A DNA stretch of 64,000 nt from Actinernus sp. WN-2022 (lineage: Eukaryota > Cnidaria > Anthozoa > Actiniaria > Actinernidae), in assembly GCA_030867875.1 (NCBI GenBank), contig JAOWCC010000442.1, positions 1,054,001 to 1,118,000 of the forward strand. The letters run 5' to 3'. Positions 41,376 through 53,055 of the stretch are shown piece by piece. A program made the translations under genes and the position numbers. The stretch's first letter is position 1. Every line of letters starts with the position of its first letter. The notes under the pieces were generated by a model, which made no database searches, was not told where the DNA came from, and was given only the letters and a program-made list of their open reading frames with translations.

Positions 41376-42220
41376 CGATCGTCAATCTTTCAAAATCAGT
41401 GTTTTGTAGTTTCCTACAAAAGGTGTTTTGATATTTCCTGCAAAAGGCCTATTAGATAGACAAAATACATGTATAGAAATTGTATATTCCTGCCTTGTGT
41501 GTTATATTTTAACAGTTTTGTTTTCACAGTTCTTGGGACATTATTGAACCTGCATGAAGGAATTTTCACAAGTATTCAAGTGTCCCGTGGAGAGCCCAAT
41601 GAATCCTGCTAAGAAGTGTGTCATCTGGTAATCAGCAGTCCCCCCTGAATCCCAAGCATACTGATAGGAGTGTTGCTTGACATATATTGTATGAAACGGG
41701 GGGTTATACGCATTAGGATTTGCTGTGTTTAGCTGGAGTAATTATATAAGCAAAGGTTAATAGGAGAGTTTGCCTATTTATACTCTTTTGAGCTAAACTT
41801 TGTTTAATTCAGAATTGGATTACAGGAAAGGAATCTGTAGCTTGTGCAGTGTGAGACTGGTTAAGATGACCAGTTAAGTTCCTTCCATAGACACTTTAAT
41901 GTAGATATCTCTTGTAAGCAAGGTTCTGGCAAGGGCTATTTGTAGTTTTATAGTAGTTAAACAAGGCCAGTGAAATTATTCACATTTTGATTCAAGGGCC
42001 TCAGATTACAAATTAGGAATCTTGTAATAATTAATAATAACTTTATGTAAACTGATAAGACCGATCAGCTAATCGTTTTTGATTAGCTGGTATCAACTGG
42101 TGACCAGTAAATAGGGGATGATTTTGTTGTACGACATTCGTTTATACCTGCTGGTTTTAAAGGGTAAAACAGTAAGATGAACAAGATGGTCACATTTTCA
42201 CCAAAAAAAAATTATGTCTT
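41376..42220. other. Non-coding DNA, possible transcript 3' part
   Basis: 'ttgttttcacag' at ~41518-41529 looks like an acceptor, and AATAAA occurs at ~42693 beyond the next palindrome. No coding frame was found, so a 3' UTR is only a possibility. Confidence 0.25.
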
Positions 42221-42224
42221 TTCT

Positions 42225-42368
42225 GCAGTCATTCTGCCCGTCGTAGCTCATATGATTTAGCAATAGTACAAATAAGTTATCATCTGAGGATTATCCTCAG
42301 ATGATAACTTGTACATGTACTATTGCTAAAATCATATGAGCTATGATGGGCAGAATGACTGTAGGCAG
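42225..42368. mobile_element. Palindromic MITE (gcagtcattctgccc ends)
   Basis: 'cagtcattctgcccgtcgta' pairs with 'tatgatgggcagaatgactg'. The halves meet at 'gaggattatcctcag'. A near-complete hairpin. Confidence 0.8.
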
Positions 42369-44316
42369 TCCATTTGCAACTGCTAAAATTGCAATCTATA
42401 TATAACCTTGTATAAAATTTTGTTCTCTATTTCACTTGTCAACTAAATCAAATGAACATTGTTTAAGTAGCAAAATGTGGCACTTGCAATGCAGATCCTA
42501 ATAGCCATACATGTACATGCATACAAAACGAAAAGCAAATTCAAACAATATTTACATTTCGTTGTCTGAGTCCTTTTTGCCTGACGTGGCCCAAATAGCT
42601 AGTTATGCTAATATCTAATTTTGCCATTATTATTGTATCATGATGATAGCTATTTCTTTCCCATTTCTTTCTATTTTTGACCCCTGGAGCATCAATAAAG
42701 TGATTTTAATATCTTGACGTTTTCACTTGTCTCATGCAATCGTTAAAAGAATTCAGCCAGTCATAAACAGAGGAGCAGGTCATTTATTGACACTCAAAGG
42801 TATCCCTAACGAATAATTACCAAAATAATTTGATTGGCTCAAGATCCCCCAAAAGAGAAAGGTCAGCTACAGTATGTTCACTATATATTGTAGCCCCTAT
42901 TCCAGTAGGGCTGCTCTAATTTGCATAATGCAAAAAAAGGTAGGGTATAAATAGGTGAAGTGAATGCAGTCTGTAATAATTAGAAAATAAATAACATTAC
43001 ACTCTAAAAAAGTAACAGGCCCTAAAAGGTACAGATTGAGGCAAACATTTTCCCAAAAAAGTAGTGCAGAATACACGTATATCAGAGTTCAATATAGAAG
43101 AGTCCCCTGGGAAGAGATGATGACAAGGAAATGGACAGCGAGCTTTACTTTGTAAAACGAAGGAGAATTAGAGCTTGCCAAGAAAAACTCAGATACTTTG
43201 TGCTCTATTGTTGAACATGTAGCATTGCCATTGTATTTCAGTCATGTAGGGCGGGGGCAGTTGCCCCACCCCCCCCCCCCCCCCCCCAACACAATTTTCA
43301 GAATTGTTTACAGCCATAATTGCAGAAAACATTTTTCCGTAAAAACTTGTAAGCTGCACTCCTGAGGTAATTTTCGTTACTTTCAAAATTTGAAAGGTTA
43401 AAAATCTGTGGTTTATACATGTATGTGAGGAAATACAGTATTTAAAAAATTGAGTTACTCATTTTTCAGGTAGCCTTGAAGTAAGATAATTTGTCCATTT
43501 TGATGAGTTTCAAAATTACCTGGAAAATCCCATACTCCATATATTTTTTAAAGGAATCCAAAATCATTGAATCCTTCCTTTATTAATTGTCAATGTTTAA
43601 TTACCCTCCAATTTAAATGAGGGGTTCTGAAAATGCTCTTTCGACCCCAGTCCTCCACTTTGGTGGTAACATGTCCACCCCCTGTTAACAGATCACCAAA
43701 CTCACGTCTTAAAATCTTACCCACAACTGCTATATAAATCCATTTCTGTTATTGTAAAACAACAAATTGATAGATGTACATTGTACAACAACATTATTTT
43801 ATTCCTCTTTTTATACAAAGGTTATATACATTTGTTTCATTAGGCCATCCCAATCAAATGTTTTGTTTACTATTGCCCTCGGGTTCATGATGGTGGCATG
43901 GGTCGGTCGGTTAGTCGATTAAACAAAAAAGCGTCTGGTCCAAGTTGGCTTCAGTTGAAGACTCTCGTAAAAATGTTCATGTATTCAACTACTTTTTTCC
44001 TCTACCAGTTGTGGATTGACAATTTGCAATTGAATGAGAAAGGCAAGAAACTAATATTTATTTAGAGAGCTCAGAAGAGGTGTAGTTAAAAAAATATTCT
44101 TCCATCTTTTTTCAATCTTCAATATTTTTTCTAAAAGGCATTGGGTCAGTCTTAAACCTATTTTTTTAGGCTTTTAAAAAAGGGTAGTTCAGGCAATAGT
44201 AAACAAAATATTTTCAGGCTTCTCACACATTTGCAGTGAAAAAAAAAATACATACACTGACCTCCAGTGCATGCTCGTATTTCCCCAAAAAATATTCAAT
44301 TGCTATTTTGGGACAG
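42369..44316. other. AT-rich DNA with C tract
   Basis: A C run with G-rich lead lies at ~43248-43287. Inverted 'gttttgtttactattgcc' (~43860) and 'ggcaatagtaaacaaaat' (~44195) may bound an old ~370-bp MITE. No gene was supported. Confidence 0.4.
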
Positions 44317-44546
44317 CAACATTGAATGTTGACCGTGATTGTATTGGCAGGACCTTACATGGCAACATTGAATGTTGACCGTGATTGTATTGGCAGGACC
44401 TTACATGGCAACATTGAATGTTAACCGTGATTGTATTGGCAGGACCTTACATGGCAACATTGAATGTTAACCGTGATTGTATTGGCAGGACCTTACATGG
44501 CAACATTGAATGTTAACCGTGATTGTATTGGCAGGACCTTACATGT
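44317..44546. repeat. 46-bp tandem repeat, five units
   Basis: The unit contains 'gcaacattgaatgttgaccg' and 'gtattggcaggaccttacat'. The first two units have 'gttgacc' and the last three 'gttaacc', so the array grew from one end. Confidence 0.95.
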
Positions 44547-45449
44547 ACATACATTACATTTTTAGTGACAATATCATTTAGATAATTAAATAATACTCTA
44601 ACATACAAGTAGAATTGAGTCACAGTATACAAAACCAATATTCCTAAAATAACAGGATTCAAGTGTAACCAATCATGCAAATAGAGCTATTTAATTGACA
44701 AAACTTTAAATTGATACAAAATAACAAAAAAATGAGCAAATAGCAAAATTAATGGTTTATCACGATTGTGCTAGAAAATATCTTTTACTTTAGGATTTGT
44801 TTCTCTATGCACATTTAATGAAATTGCTGTTTCTGTTTAAAAAAACTACATTAGTTCACATACCCCATCAATTGACACTACAAACTGCAATATATGTACA
44901 CACCACTCTATATACAAGACAACATACAAGATTAGTACACTAACAGCATGTTAATATCCTGATGAACATGACAACAATGGAGAATTTGTTCGCCAGAAAG
45001 ACAGTGTATGGAATAAGCCATTTACTGGTCTGTGACAAGAATTCTCAATCAAATAAATAAAGGTTGAAAGCTCTGAATTTATGATATGTGCACCAAAGAA
45101 ACAATCAAAAGAAATAATGTAATTACCAAAGGAAACTTTTGACAACAACAAAGAAATAGAACTACTTTATGAAAATAATGTCATTGCTTATCTTGTCAGA
45201 CACTGAAACAGTTATATGAATAAAACTTAGCTGACATAAATTTTACAAAGAAACTACAACTAAATTAATTTTGTATCAGTGAAATTACCTCTTTTATAAT
45301 CAATTGTTTTAGTAAAGTCAAGCTAATTAGTTCTAAAAGAACTCTTGACAATTTAACAGAAATAGTTTACAGGGAAAACATTAAACCGATAATCAGTAGT
45401 GAAGTTTACACATAGTAAGCTCCCATTTACACGGCAAAAAAACTAGGTT
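44547..45449. other. AT-rich DNA 3' of the NHL gene
   Basis: Nothing coding was found. It may include the transcript end of the minus-strand gene. Confidence 0.3.
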
Positions 45450-45845
45450 GTTTCAGTAAAATAATGAAAAATGCATCAACAATAAAACCTGTTGTCTATT
45501 TTACAAGAATAAGAACGAAAAGTTATAAAAAGGAAGGAAGAAAACATTTCAAACTAAACATTGTACAGAAAACAATAAAAAATAACGCGCGAGTTTTATC
45601 GGAGAAAAAAATCCAACTCGTAAAAATGCAAAACAAAAGCAATAGTTTGATAAATGTTTCAGTAAAATAATGAAAAATGCATCCATAATAAAACCTGTTG
45701 TCTATTATAAAAGAATAAGAACGAAAAGTTATAAAAAGGAAGGAAGAAAACATTTCAAACTAAACATTGTCGAGAAAACAGACAGCAATAAAAAAAATCT
45801 GACTCGTGTAAAAATGCAAAAAAAAGAATAGTTGTGATAAATAGG
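45450..45845. repeat. ~200-bp tandem duplication 3' of the NHL gene
   Basis: Blocks ~45450-45656 and ~45657-45845 share 'gtttcagtaaaataatgaaa', 'aataaaacctgttgtctatt' and 'aaaaggaaggaagaaaacat'. On the minus strand this follows the NHL stop codon by ~80 bp, so it would lie in the 3' UTR or its intron. A GTAAGT donor occurs on the minus strand at ~45868. Confidence 0.85.
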
Positions 45846-45925
45846 AACAGTTGTAGATGTTGTACTTACGTGTTGAAGGTTGTAGATATTGTGTGTTGAT
45901 AGAGTAGAGTGGATTCAGTTCTACA

Positions 45926-47039
45926 CTAACGCCATACATGAACACGATGGTTGTTGTTTTCTATCACCATCACAGTACGGCCATCAGGGAGAACTGTCAG
46001 GTCTAGTGGATACCTCATCTCACCAAGATTAGAACCTTCACTACCGAATATACTCACACATTCACCTTCCTGTGTTACCACCTGAACACGATGATTATTA
46101 CAGTCACAGACCAGTAGATAACTGTGTCCATACACTGTAAGGCCATAGGGATAAATAAACTGACCATTACCTTGTCCACGTGAACCGAACTGACGAACGA
46201 ATTGTCCATTATCATCGGCAAACACACGAATACAATGTTCACGAGGATACGTGTACGATACAAAATACGTACCGTTAGTGTACGTTATATATTCTGGGGC
46301 TGTATATTGGTTACCAAACTCTCTAATAAACACTCCATCTCTACTGAACATATTTACCCCTCGCTTATCTCCCTGACTACACACCACAACATTACCCTGG
46401 TTACAAACACATACTCCACAAGGACGCTCAACTCTCCCCTCCCCAATACTACGAATAAACACTCCATCTACTGAAAACACTTGAACCCTGTTATTACCCG
46501 TGTCACTAACAATAATATTATTATTGTCTTTATCTACTGTGACTCCGTAAGGTGTTTTCATTTGTCCTTTTTTGCTTCCCTCACCATCAAGTTCGCGTTG
46601 ATATTCTCCACTGCTATTAAATACTTGAACTCGGTGGTTACCGTGTCCGCTATGAGAACACACTGCTGTTCATTCACTGTTATGCCACATGGACAATTAA
46701 ACTGTCCTCTTCGTTTACCATTAGAACCAAATGTTTTAACAGGTTTCAATTCACTGATAATATTTACAATTCTCTCATCAATGTCGTGTCCTTCAAATGT
46801 TGTTGTAATTCTGTACTGTCCTTCCTTCACTGTTTTTTGGTGCACAATGTTATTGCCGTTTTCCTTTTCATTATAAACAATCTTTACGTCTATTTTCCGT
46901 CCTTCATTATCCTCCATTTTAACACGTAGTGATTCCTCAGGACAAAAGCACAACTCTCCCATTCTGTTCCTTGTTGATATTCTTAGTTGTATTCCAAGAA
47001 AAACATTTTCTACTTGAACTGTGCTGCGACGAGGGTCGA
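45926..47039 (-). CDS. TRIM2/3/71-like exon: filamin-type domain plus NHL repeats (one frameshift)
   Basis: The exon begins after a strong acceptor (gttttctcttcacag) and ends at TAG 45926-45928. Residues ~1-100 resemble a filamin/ABP280 Ig-like domain (VFLGIQLRIST, KIDVKIVYNE-like, EGQYRITTTFEGHDIDE). Then come about six NHL repeats, recognised by FGSNGKRRGQFNCPCGITV, GNHRVQVF, QMKTPYGVTVDKDNN, GNNRVQVFS, GNGQFIYPYGLTVYG, NHRVQVV and NHRVHVWR. NHL repeats form a beta propeller that binds protein or RNA. With RING, B-box and coiled coil this makes a TRIM-NHL E3 ligase, but those exons are not seen here and may lie upstream to the right. A single missing base near 46645 breaks the first repeat; restoring frame gives a normal ADTGNHRVQVF. 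It could be an assembly error or a pseudogene. Confidence 0.8.
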
Positions 47040-48180
47040 CTGTGAAGAGAAAACACAACACAAACCATTAGTTGAGAAGAGAGAAATAAAGACAGAATTA
47101 AACTGAAATTTATACATGTATTAAACAATATTACATGAAGAGTTCTTATTGATTAGGCTAAGGTAGTATTTCTACACACTGATACAAACTAGTGTTTTTC
47201 AAGTTCTTTACCAAGGTTTCAAGATGAAGATTCTTTTCAAAACGGCAGACAAACTGATTCAAGCTGACATTTGCTAAAACACCGGACTAATTATTATTAC
47301 AATATGAGCAGGAGAGATTTTCCAGTCGATATATCGCTCTCAGCAGTAGAGAATGATTAGAAAAATAACCGCTGCAGTTCAAAGAAAATTCAACGAGTTC
47401 TAACACAGGCAGCCCAAGCTCACGATTTGTGGCTCTTACAAATCCTACGTAGATTACGTGATCACTCGCGCAAGATTGATTGCGTGATAGCGCGCGCTAG
47501 AGTCACCGTTTTCTCCAGAAATTTTCCTTGTCATCTCACTAATAGAGTTTGCATTAATTTTTTATCGTGGTAAAATAAAGGTAGTGAAATAACATTTTGC
47601 AATAAATGTACCCCGAATCTCCTTTTCTTATGTCCTTGGGTATTCTCTGCTATTTTGGGCTAGTTTGGATCTGTTTTAGAGAGGTTTTGATTTTTGAGAT
47701 CTCTCTCTATAATGAAATGACAAGGCTGCACAGTTGGTTGAGCACATCAAATCACTCGAAGGGCAATAAAGCACTCTAAAATCACTTCAATCCTCGCCAG
47801 ACTCCACTACAGGACGTACCGAATGTCTGCCTACGTTTATTTCGGGGTGGAATTCCAAAATATGACATTTTAGCCCTCGTGAAACCACATATTTGTGGTA
47901 TCAAAAACCGCTATTTCAAAACCCTCGGATGCTGGTAACTTAGTCCCGAGACAGCGGGACGTCCCGCTAGCTGATGGGAAATGCGCTCTGATTGGTTGGT
48001 CGTCGTCACGTGGGGTTCATCATTTCATTATAGAGAGAGTTAGAGGCCGTTCACATCAAATTTTGCAAGATGTTAATTGGAGCCGGAAAATAGGCAAGCA
48101 ATAACGCGTGCCAGAGCTAGGTCGATTTCTCCTAAATGTGGTGCAACTCATTTAGACAAAACTTGTTGATCTATAGATAA
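47040..48180. other. Probable intron/upstream DNA of the NHL gene
   Basis: The intron begins at the acceptor at 47039. A minus-strand frame around 47205-47290 (VSLNQFVCRFEKNLHLETL then a GTAAAG) is weakly exon-like, but its phase does not fit. A 'gcgggacgtcccgc' palindrome occurs near 47957. No RING or B-box exon was found. Confidence 0.35.
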
Positions 48181-48184
48181 CGTT

Positions 48185-48685
48185 CAAAAACTATCTCACT
48201 GTACCTTTAACCTGTTACTTTCTACTGGGATCTTTGTTGAAGATTGGAAAAATGCGCGTGTACGTACGGTAAGCTCAATTTTCAAAGCGGATGAGCGTCG
48301 TGAAATAGGAAATTATCGGCGAATTTCAATCTCACCGATAATAAGTAAAGTTTTTGAAAAAGAGGTATTCCGACAACTTTATGGTACCTTTAGTTATTGA
48401 AAATTCAATGCTTTCCAAATTCCAATTAGGGTTTCGTCCTTTACATTCAACTGTTACAGCACTTATACAGATGGGCGACGAATGGTTCGAAAACATGGAC
48501 AATGGAAAATTAACAGGTGTAGTGCCGGTCTTTGGACATTCGTAATAAAGCATTCGATTCAATTGACCATTCGATTCGGCTTGACAAAATGGAGTTTTAC
48601 GGGGTTTCAGGCTTAGAACAAAAATGGTTCGATACTTATCTTACTGGCAGAAAACAGCAGTGCTTCGTAAACGGATATATTTTAT
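48185..48685 (+). pseudogene. LINE reverse transcriptase palm fragment (plus)
   Basis: Readable blocks across three frames are FVEDWKNARVRTVSSIFKAD, REIGNYRRISISPIISKVFE, LSKFQLGFRPLHSTVTALIQ, and the shifted IRNKAFDSIDHSI (normal motif xDxxKAFDxxDH) and KWFDTYLTGRKQQCFVNG. These are motifs 0-3 of a non-LTR reverse transcriptase. At least two frameshifts and a stop are present. It is cut off at ~48685 by the tail of the opposite-strand LINE. Confidence 0.75.
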
Positions 48686-48689
48686 ATTT

Positions 48690-50460
48690 TTTATTTTATT
48701 TTTATTTTTTTTATTTCAAGATTCGTCCAAAGGGCAGGTGTAGTATAATAGGGCACGAGGTCCCCTACTAGATACAGAACACCGCAACCCCCACCTCTAT
48801 AAGAACATCATTACTCTAGTCCCACCCTTACGCTACCCAGTTAAAAACACATGTATATGTGTGTAGAGATATTAATGAAGATAATTGCTATATAGCAGTA
48901 AAGAAAAAAAGAAAAAAATCTTAGACATATTCAAATGTATAAAGGTAAATGTGTAAAGATAATGAATAAATAAATAATCAAGAATGTTAACTAACAGCTA
49001 CAAACCGACATAGCTTTAACTGGCGACGACACTTATATAGGACATAATAGCTTGTACGTACGAATATTGTCAGGATCAAACATTGTGTTGAGTCTTTTAA
49101 AGATCTTTTTGAAAACTCCGAGAGAAGTGTTAGATTTAACATCAACTGGTAAAGCGTTCCATGAGTGTACAATTCTGTTGAAAAATGAGTCTCTGAAAAG
49201 AGAAGTTCTTGATTTCTGTACATTAAGGTTGAGGCCTGATTCAGAGCGGCGAGTACGAGTATTACAAAAAGATAAGTAACTGTGTATATCTAACTTGACA
49301 TCTCCAGATTTACATTTAAAGGAAAAAGTAAGATTAAGGTATTCTAGCCAGTAATTGATGGGTAACAGGTTCAATCTCAGTAAACGTTCAGTATAGTTAA
49401 GGCCAGAGTTTTTACGTATAAACCTAGTAGCTCTTCTCATAAATCAGAAATAAGATCGGACCCAAGATTGATCACTGATCAAGGATTGAGGAAATCCTGA
49501 GTTGACATCAGACCATGTTGAGAAAGTACCATTAATGACTATTCTTTGTTTCCTGCCAATTAAATAGCATTCGAACCATTTCAACAATTTACCTTCTATG
49601 CCGAAATACTTCAGTTTTGTAAGAAGTTTCTTATGGCATACGGAATCAAATGCCTTTGCAAAGTCAAGATATATGTCTGTTTCTAAACCGCCTTTGTCCA
49701 GCTCAGCTCCGATTCCATGAAACACATGAAATAACTCGTGAAACACAGGACTTTCCTTTCTAGAATCCATGCTGTAATTAATTTATACAGAACGTTCGAT
49801 ACGTGCGGAACTAATTGTACAGTGTTGTTCCTGGACTCTTGATACAATTGACAGTAATGAAACTGGCCGGTAATTTATAACCTCCTCTCGCTTATCTTTC
49901 TTGTGAATTGGAGGAATGTTAGCATACTTTCATTGAGATAAATGGAAGCCGCGTGCTAATCCAAAGTTGATAATGGTAGTTATTGAAGGAGCTAAAGAAG
50001 CCGCTCATTCCTTTAAAACAACACTAGGCAGTTGGTCCGGGCCAATGGCTTTGTTTGTATCTAACGAACTCGGCAATGTGTGGACTTCATTAGTACTCAC
50101 TTGAATAAGATCTAAAGTTTTGTTGATTGCAGGGTGACGGGAACACTCATTATCAAATTCACAATCAGAGTGATCTTTAAATACTGACAGAAAGAAGTCA
50201 TCGAAGGCTTCAGCACGTGCGCGATCGTCGAGATGGTTACACCTTTATCGACAACTTTTTCGGGAACTGATTTATTCTTATTTCTGAAAGAGAAGTACGA
50301 CCAAAAGCGCTAAGTATTTGAATGGACCTCATTTGCTATTCCAGTGATGTACTTTTTTCGTTCAGCACGGATCCAATTCTTTATTCTTTGCCTCAACTTA
50401 CGAAATGTTTCCATCGCAGAATTCCACAGATTTCGATTCTCGGCCCCTTAATATTTCTTT
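48690..50460 (-). pseudogene. LINE reverse transcriptase (minus), decayed, inserted into the plus LINE
   Basis: On the minus strand, fragments from right to left are NIPPIHKKDKREEVINYRPV near 49800-49930; YLDFAKAFDSVCHKKLLTKL then KWFECYLIGRKQRIVING (49444-49770); and ATRFIRKNSGLNYTERLLRL to SFFNRIVHSWNALPVDVKSN (49033-49440). The 3' end at ~48690 has ttgaaataaaaaaaataaaa. The palm aspartate of motif A (LDFAKAFD) is kept, but the YADD region is lost around 49440. A diverged linker upstream (50000-50460) probably belongs to the same element. Confidence 0.75.
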
Positions 50461-50895
50461 TTTTCTTCCATAGAACAACGTTCTAGCTACCCGAATACAA
50501 ATAGGATGATAAAACAACTTCAAGTAAGCCTTCTTCCTTTATTTACCTTGTATTAGATCTGTAACTGAACTGATTTACGTTATTATTCCGAGTTATTGGA
50601 AGAACTCCCATACAAACCTTGTTGTAATTCACTTCTTCGATATACATATATAGTCGGAACTTGGGCAGCCTGTGACAACTAGCTACAACTAGGAAATGTA
50701 TGAGTGTTCATGAATCACGAGAGTTTCGTTGAATTGTGTCAGTACATGGTAATCATGGGTTTACGCATTTAGTTGGTGAATCAGACCAATCTGTAACTTT
50801 TTATGCCGCAGGGATGCTTGGTATTTTTTCTGGTAATGGACTCCTGCTTCATCGATCAAGTATTGACAGGAAATGGGTGTGGCAAATCACGTGAT
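50461..50895. other. Unassigned DNA
   Basis: Nothing supportable except its position before the ribozyme-like fold. It may belong to the same Penelope-like remnant. Confidence 0.3.
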
Positions 50896-50904
50896 TAGAT
50901 CATT

Positions 50905-50951
50905 GTTGTACCTGAAGAAGGCTGGTGTGGCCAGCCGAAATATCGTACCAC
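50905..50951 (+). ncRNA. Hammerhead-ribozyme-like fold (possible Penelope-like element)
   Basis: The core CTGAAGA (consensus CTGANGA) is at 50912-50918. A 6-bp stem II (ggctgg / ccagcc, loop tgtgg) follows and then GAAA at 50937-50940. Flanks GTTGTAC (50905-50911) and GTACCAC (50945-50951) pair as stem I with one mismatch. The bases TATC between GAAA and stem I could form the minimal stem III with a C at the cleavage position. One extra A (50919) separates the core from stem II. Such minimal hammerheads are known in Penelope-like elements. Activity is unproven and the extra A may abolish it. Confidence 0.35.
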
Positions 50952-51182
50952 TAATTAAAAAATTCTACGTTGTATCGGTCTTTGCTTCTTTATAGTTATT
51001 TTTTATTTGATAGCCGATTAGATCACTAGTTTGATCAAACGTACACCAGCAGGATTGTCGTTCACGGTTGCTCGCTTGAACAATTCGTCTTAGATTAAGA
51101 CCATTATGTTTACAAAAAACAATAGAGTTAGATCAACTTGAATTGACATACACACATACATACCCTACCTACAGAAACGTGT

Positions 51183-51712
51183 GTGTCAACACGTGTCAAC
51201 TTTAAAGTTATATTAATTACTTTTAAGGCGATCCATGGTCTTTCGCCATCATATCTGAGTGACTTGCTGCATATCGAGTCTCCTGCATATGGTCTTAGAT
51301 CTTCAGAAAGTCGTAGGCTTGCTATTCCTACAATCAGAACTAAGACTACGCCTAGATTGTGGAACTCTTTACCTAAGGAACTACGTATGATTGAAAATAG
51401 TAATACTTTTAAGAGCCATCTGAAGACCTACAGTATCTTTTTAAATTAGCTTACTAGTATTTTATCAACTTCCATTGTAATGATAAGTTTTTTAAATTTT
51501 AAATTGTTCATTTTTTTATTATATTGTCACGTTAGATTTTTATATTAGGTTTATAGTTTATTATAATATTTTATTACCATATAGTTCAATGACTCTGTAT
51601 ACTTGTTAGTTTTTACTTAAAATATGTAATGCGCATTTGATCATTTTAATGTAGCAAATGGTAATGGGCTCCTGAAGTAATAAATTATTATTATTATATT
51701 ATTATTATAAAC
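51183..51712 (+). pseudogene. LINE reverse transcriptase C-terminus and 3' tail
   Basis: The frame 51183-51449 reads NFKVILITFKAIHGLSPSYL, SDLLHIESPAYGLRSSESRR, then PRLWNSLPKELRMIENSNTF. It shows the standard 'KAIHG-x-xPxYL ... LRSS ... LWNSLP' C-terminus of L2/CR1-like LINEs. It is followed by an AT-rich 3' region ending 'gggctcctgaagtaataaatt' and att repeats to ~51712. The upstream part is missing. Confidence 0.75.
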
Positions 51713-52265
51713 TTAATTAGACACGGTAGTATCATGCATTAGTTATTTACGTATAGTTCAAAAACTCATGAATAATTAATGAGCATGTTGTCCAATCAGA
51801 TGAAGCAAATCAGTCACGTGCATGCTCCTTTATACCTGATAAAATCTCATCATTCTAAAAGGCCCGCGGAGGGATTTGAATTCTGTCCCAGAGGAAAACG
51901 GGGTTAATGATTGAGACAATGGAATTTCTATTGATGTTTCAGCTTTCTCATTGAATTGCTAATTAGGATGAACGTTTTATATAAAGAATACTAATGAACA
52001 TGAAATTTTATATAAAATTTCATCCTAATTAAGAATTCACTGATAAAGACCCAAAGATAGCAAAAAGTACACGGAACATAAGGTACCTACATTGTAGATA
52101 ATAATTTTTGCACTAAATTTACTAATATCAGCAGACTACCGAGATACACAGATAATATTTTTAAAATGAAGTTATCCAACTACCATTACTTGTTTACCGA
52201 GCCACTGTTTAGTTCCAGTTATTAAACCAAATTCAAAGCCGTAAAATAATAAAAACGTGTATTAA
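51713..52265. other. Likely intron DNA with palindrome
   Basis: 'aattaggatgaa...ttttatataaa' (51960-51985) pairs with 'ttttatataaaatttcatcctaatt' (52005-52031), forming a hairpin MITE. It lies just downstream of the minus-strand donor at 52271. Confidence 0.45.
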
Positions 52266-52271
52266 ACTTAC

Positions 52272-52396
52272 ATATTTTGTGCCGGAGTCAAAAATTTAGA
52301 GTCTTCCGTCATGTCAGTCACATCGCTTTCCAAGTCTTGAACTTTATCGAGGTAAACCACGACACCAAATCCTTCAAGTGCAGGTGGTTCTTGCAT
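52272..52396 (-). CDS. Probable first coding exon of an unidentified gene
   Basis: ATG at 52396 opens 41 codons, MQEPPALEGFGVVVYLDKVQ, then DLESDVTDMTEDSKFLTPAQ N, ending at a consensus donor (at|GTAAGT at 52271). The peptide is acidic with regular hydrophobics, unlike random DNA. The exon ends in phase 2, whereas the NHL exon at 47039 needs phase 1, so they are not directly joined; an extra exon or a separate gene is required. The frame is open upstream of the ATG for several codons (LKRRFA), so the start may be earlier. No family was recognised. Confidence 0.45.
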
Positions 52397-52616
52397 TGCG
52401 AAACGCCGCTTCAAACAACATAGTATGGTAATTTCTTCATATCATTCCCTTGAGATGTTCGTAATTGCAGGCGGTGATTACTCGAATATTTTGCATGGCG
52501 TTGTGAATACAAAGGTTCGATTCAATGGTTCATTAAGTAACCATTCCCTTGAGATGTGCGTCTTTCTTTCATTGCATTCTTAAAGCGTTTTTGAAGCCGT
52601 TCAAAACACTCACAGC

Positions 52617-52690
52617 ACGTGTTTTATCAAGTCTAAAAATTCTCGGGCTTCGCCCTAGAATTTTTAAACTTGATAAAACACTGCTGTTCG
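52617..52690. repeat. Hairpin (tgttttatcaagt / acttgataaaaca)
   Basis: The stem 'gttttatcaagtctaaaaat' pairs with 'atttttaaacttgataaaac', and 'tctcgggc' meets 'gccctaga' around a ttc loop. It is a long imperfect hairpin of the kind seen in MITE remnants. Confidence 0.75.
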
Positions 52691-52852
52691 TGTTTTAAAC
52701 AGTACGTAATATTACAAAACAAATATATATTATATAAATAAATTCGATTTTACGGAAATTATTTGGCATCACATTCCCATACAAACACTGTATTTCGCGC
52801 TATGTTTGCACCCCTTTCGAAATGTCGGAATTAAACGCGAACTGGTCTATCT

Positions 52853-53055
52853 AAAGGCCGGTTTACATGACGCGTTTACTGACCCGAGGCAAGATGTGTC
52901 ACGAGATGAAAATGAGTTCTGTTGTGTATGACTTTATCCGGCTCATAACATTACATATTTTTTTACAGAGAATGATTAGAATCCAACAAAAAATCAAATT
53001 TGACAATAAATGTCGCCGCACGATTAAACGTCTCATGTGAACAGGACCTTAGATG
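52853..53055. mobile_element. MITE (aaggccggtttacatgac ends)
   Basis: The left 'aaggccggtttacatgacgcg' and right 'cgtctcatgtgaacaggacctt' are imperfect inverted ends. A partial relative of the left end recurs at ~53213 (gtttacatgacgcgtttact). Confidence 0.55.
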
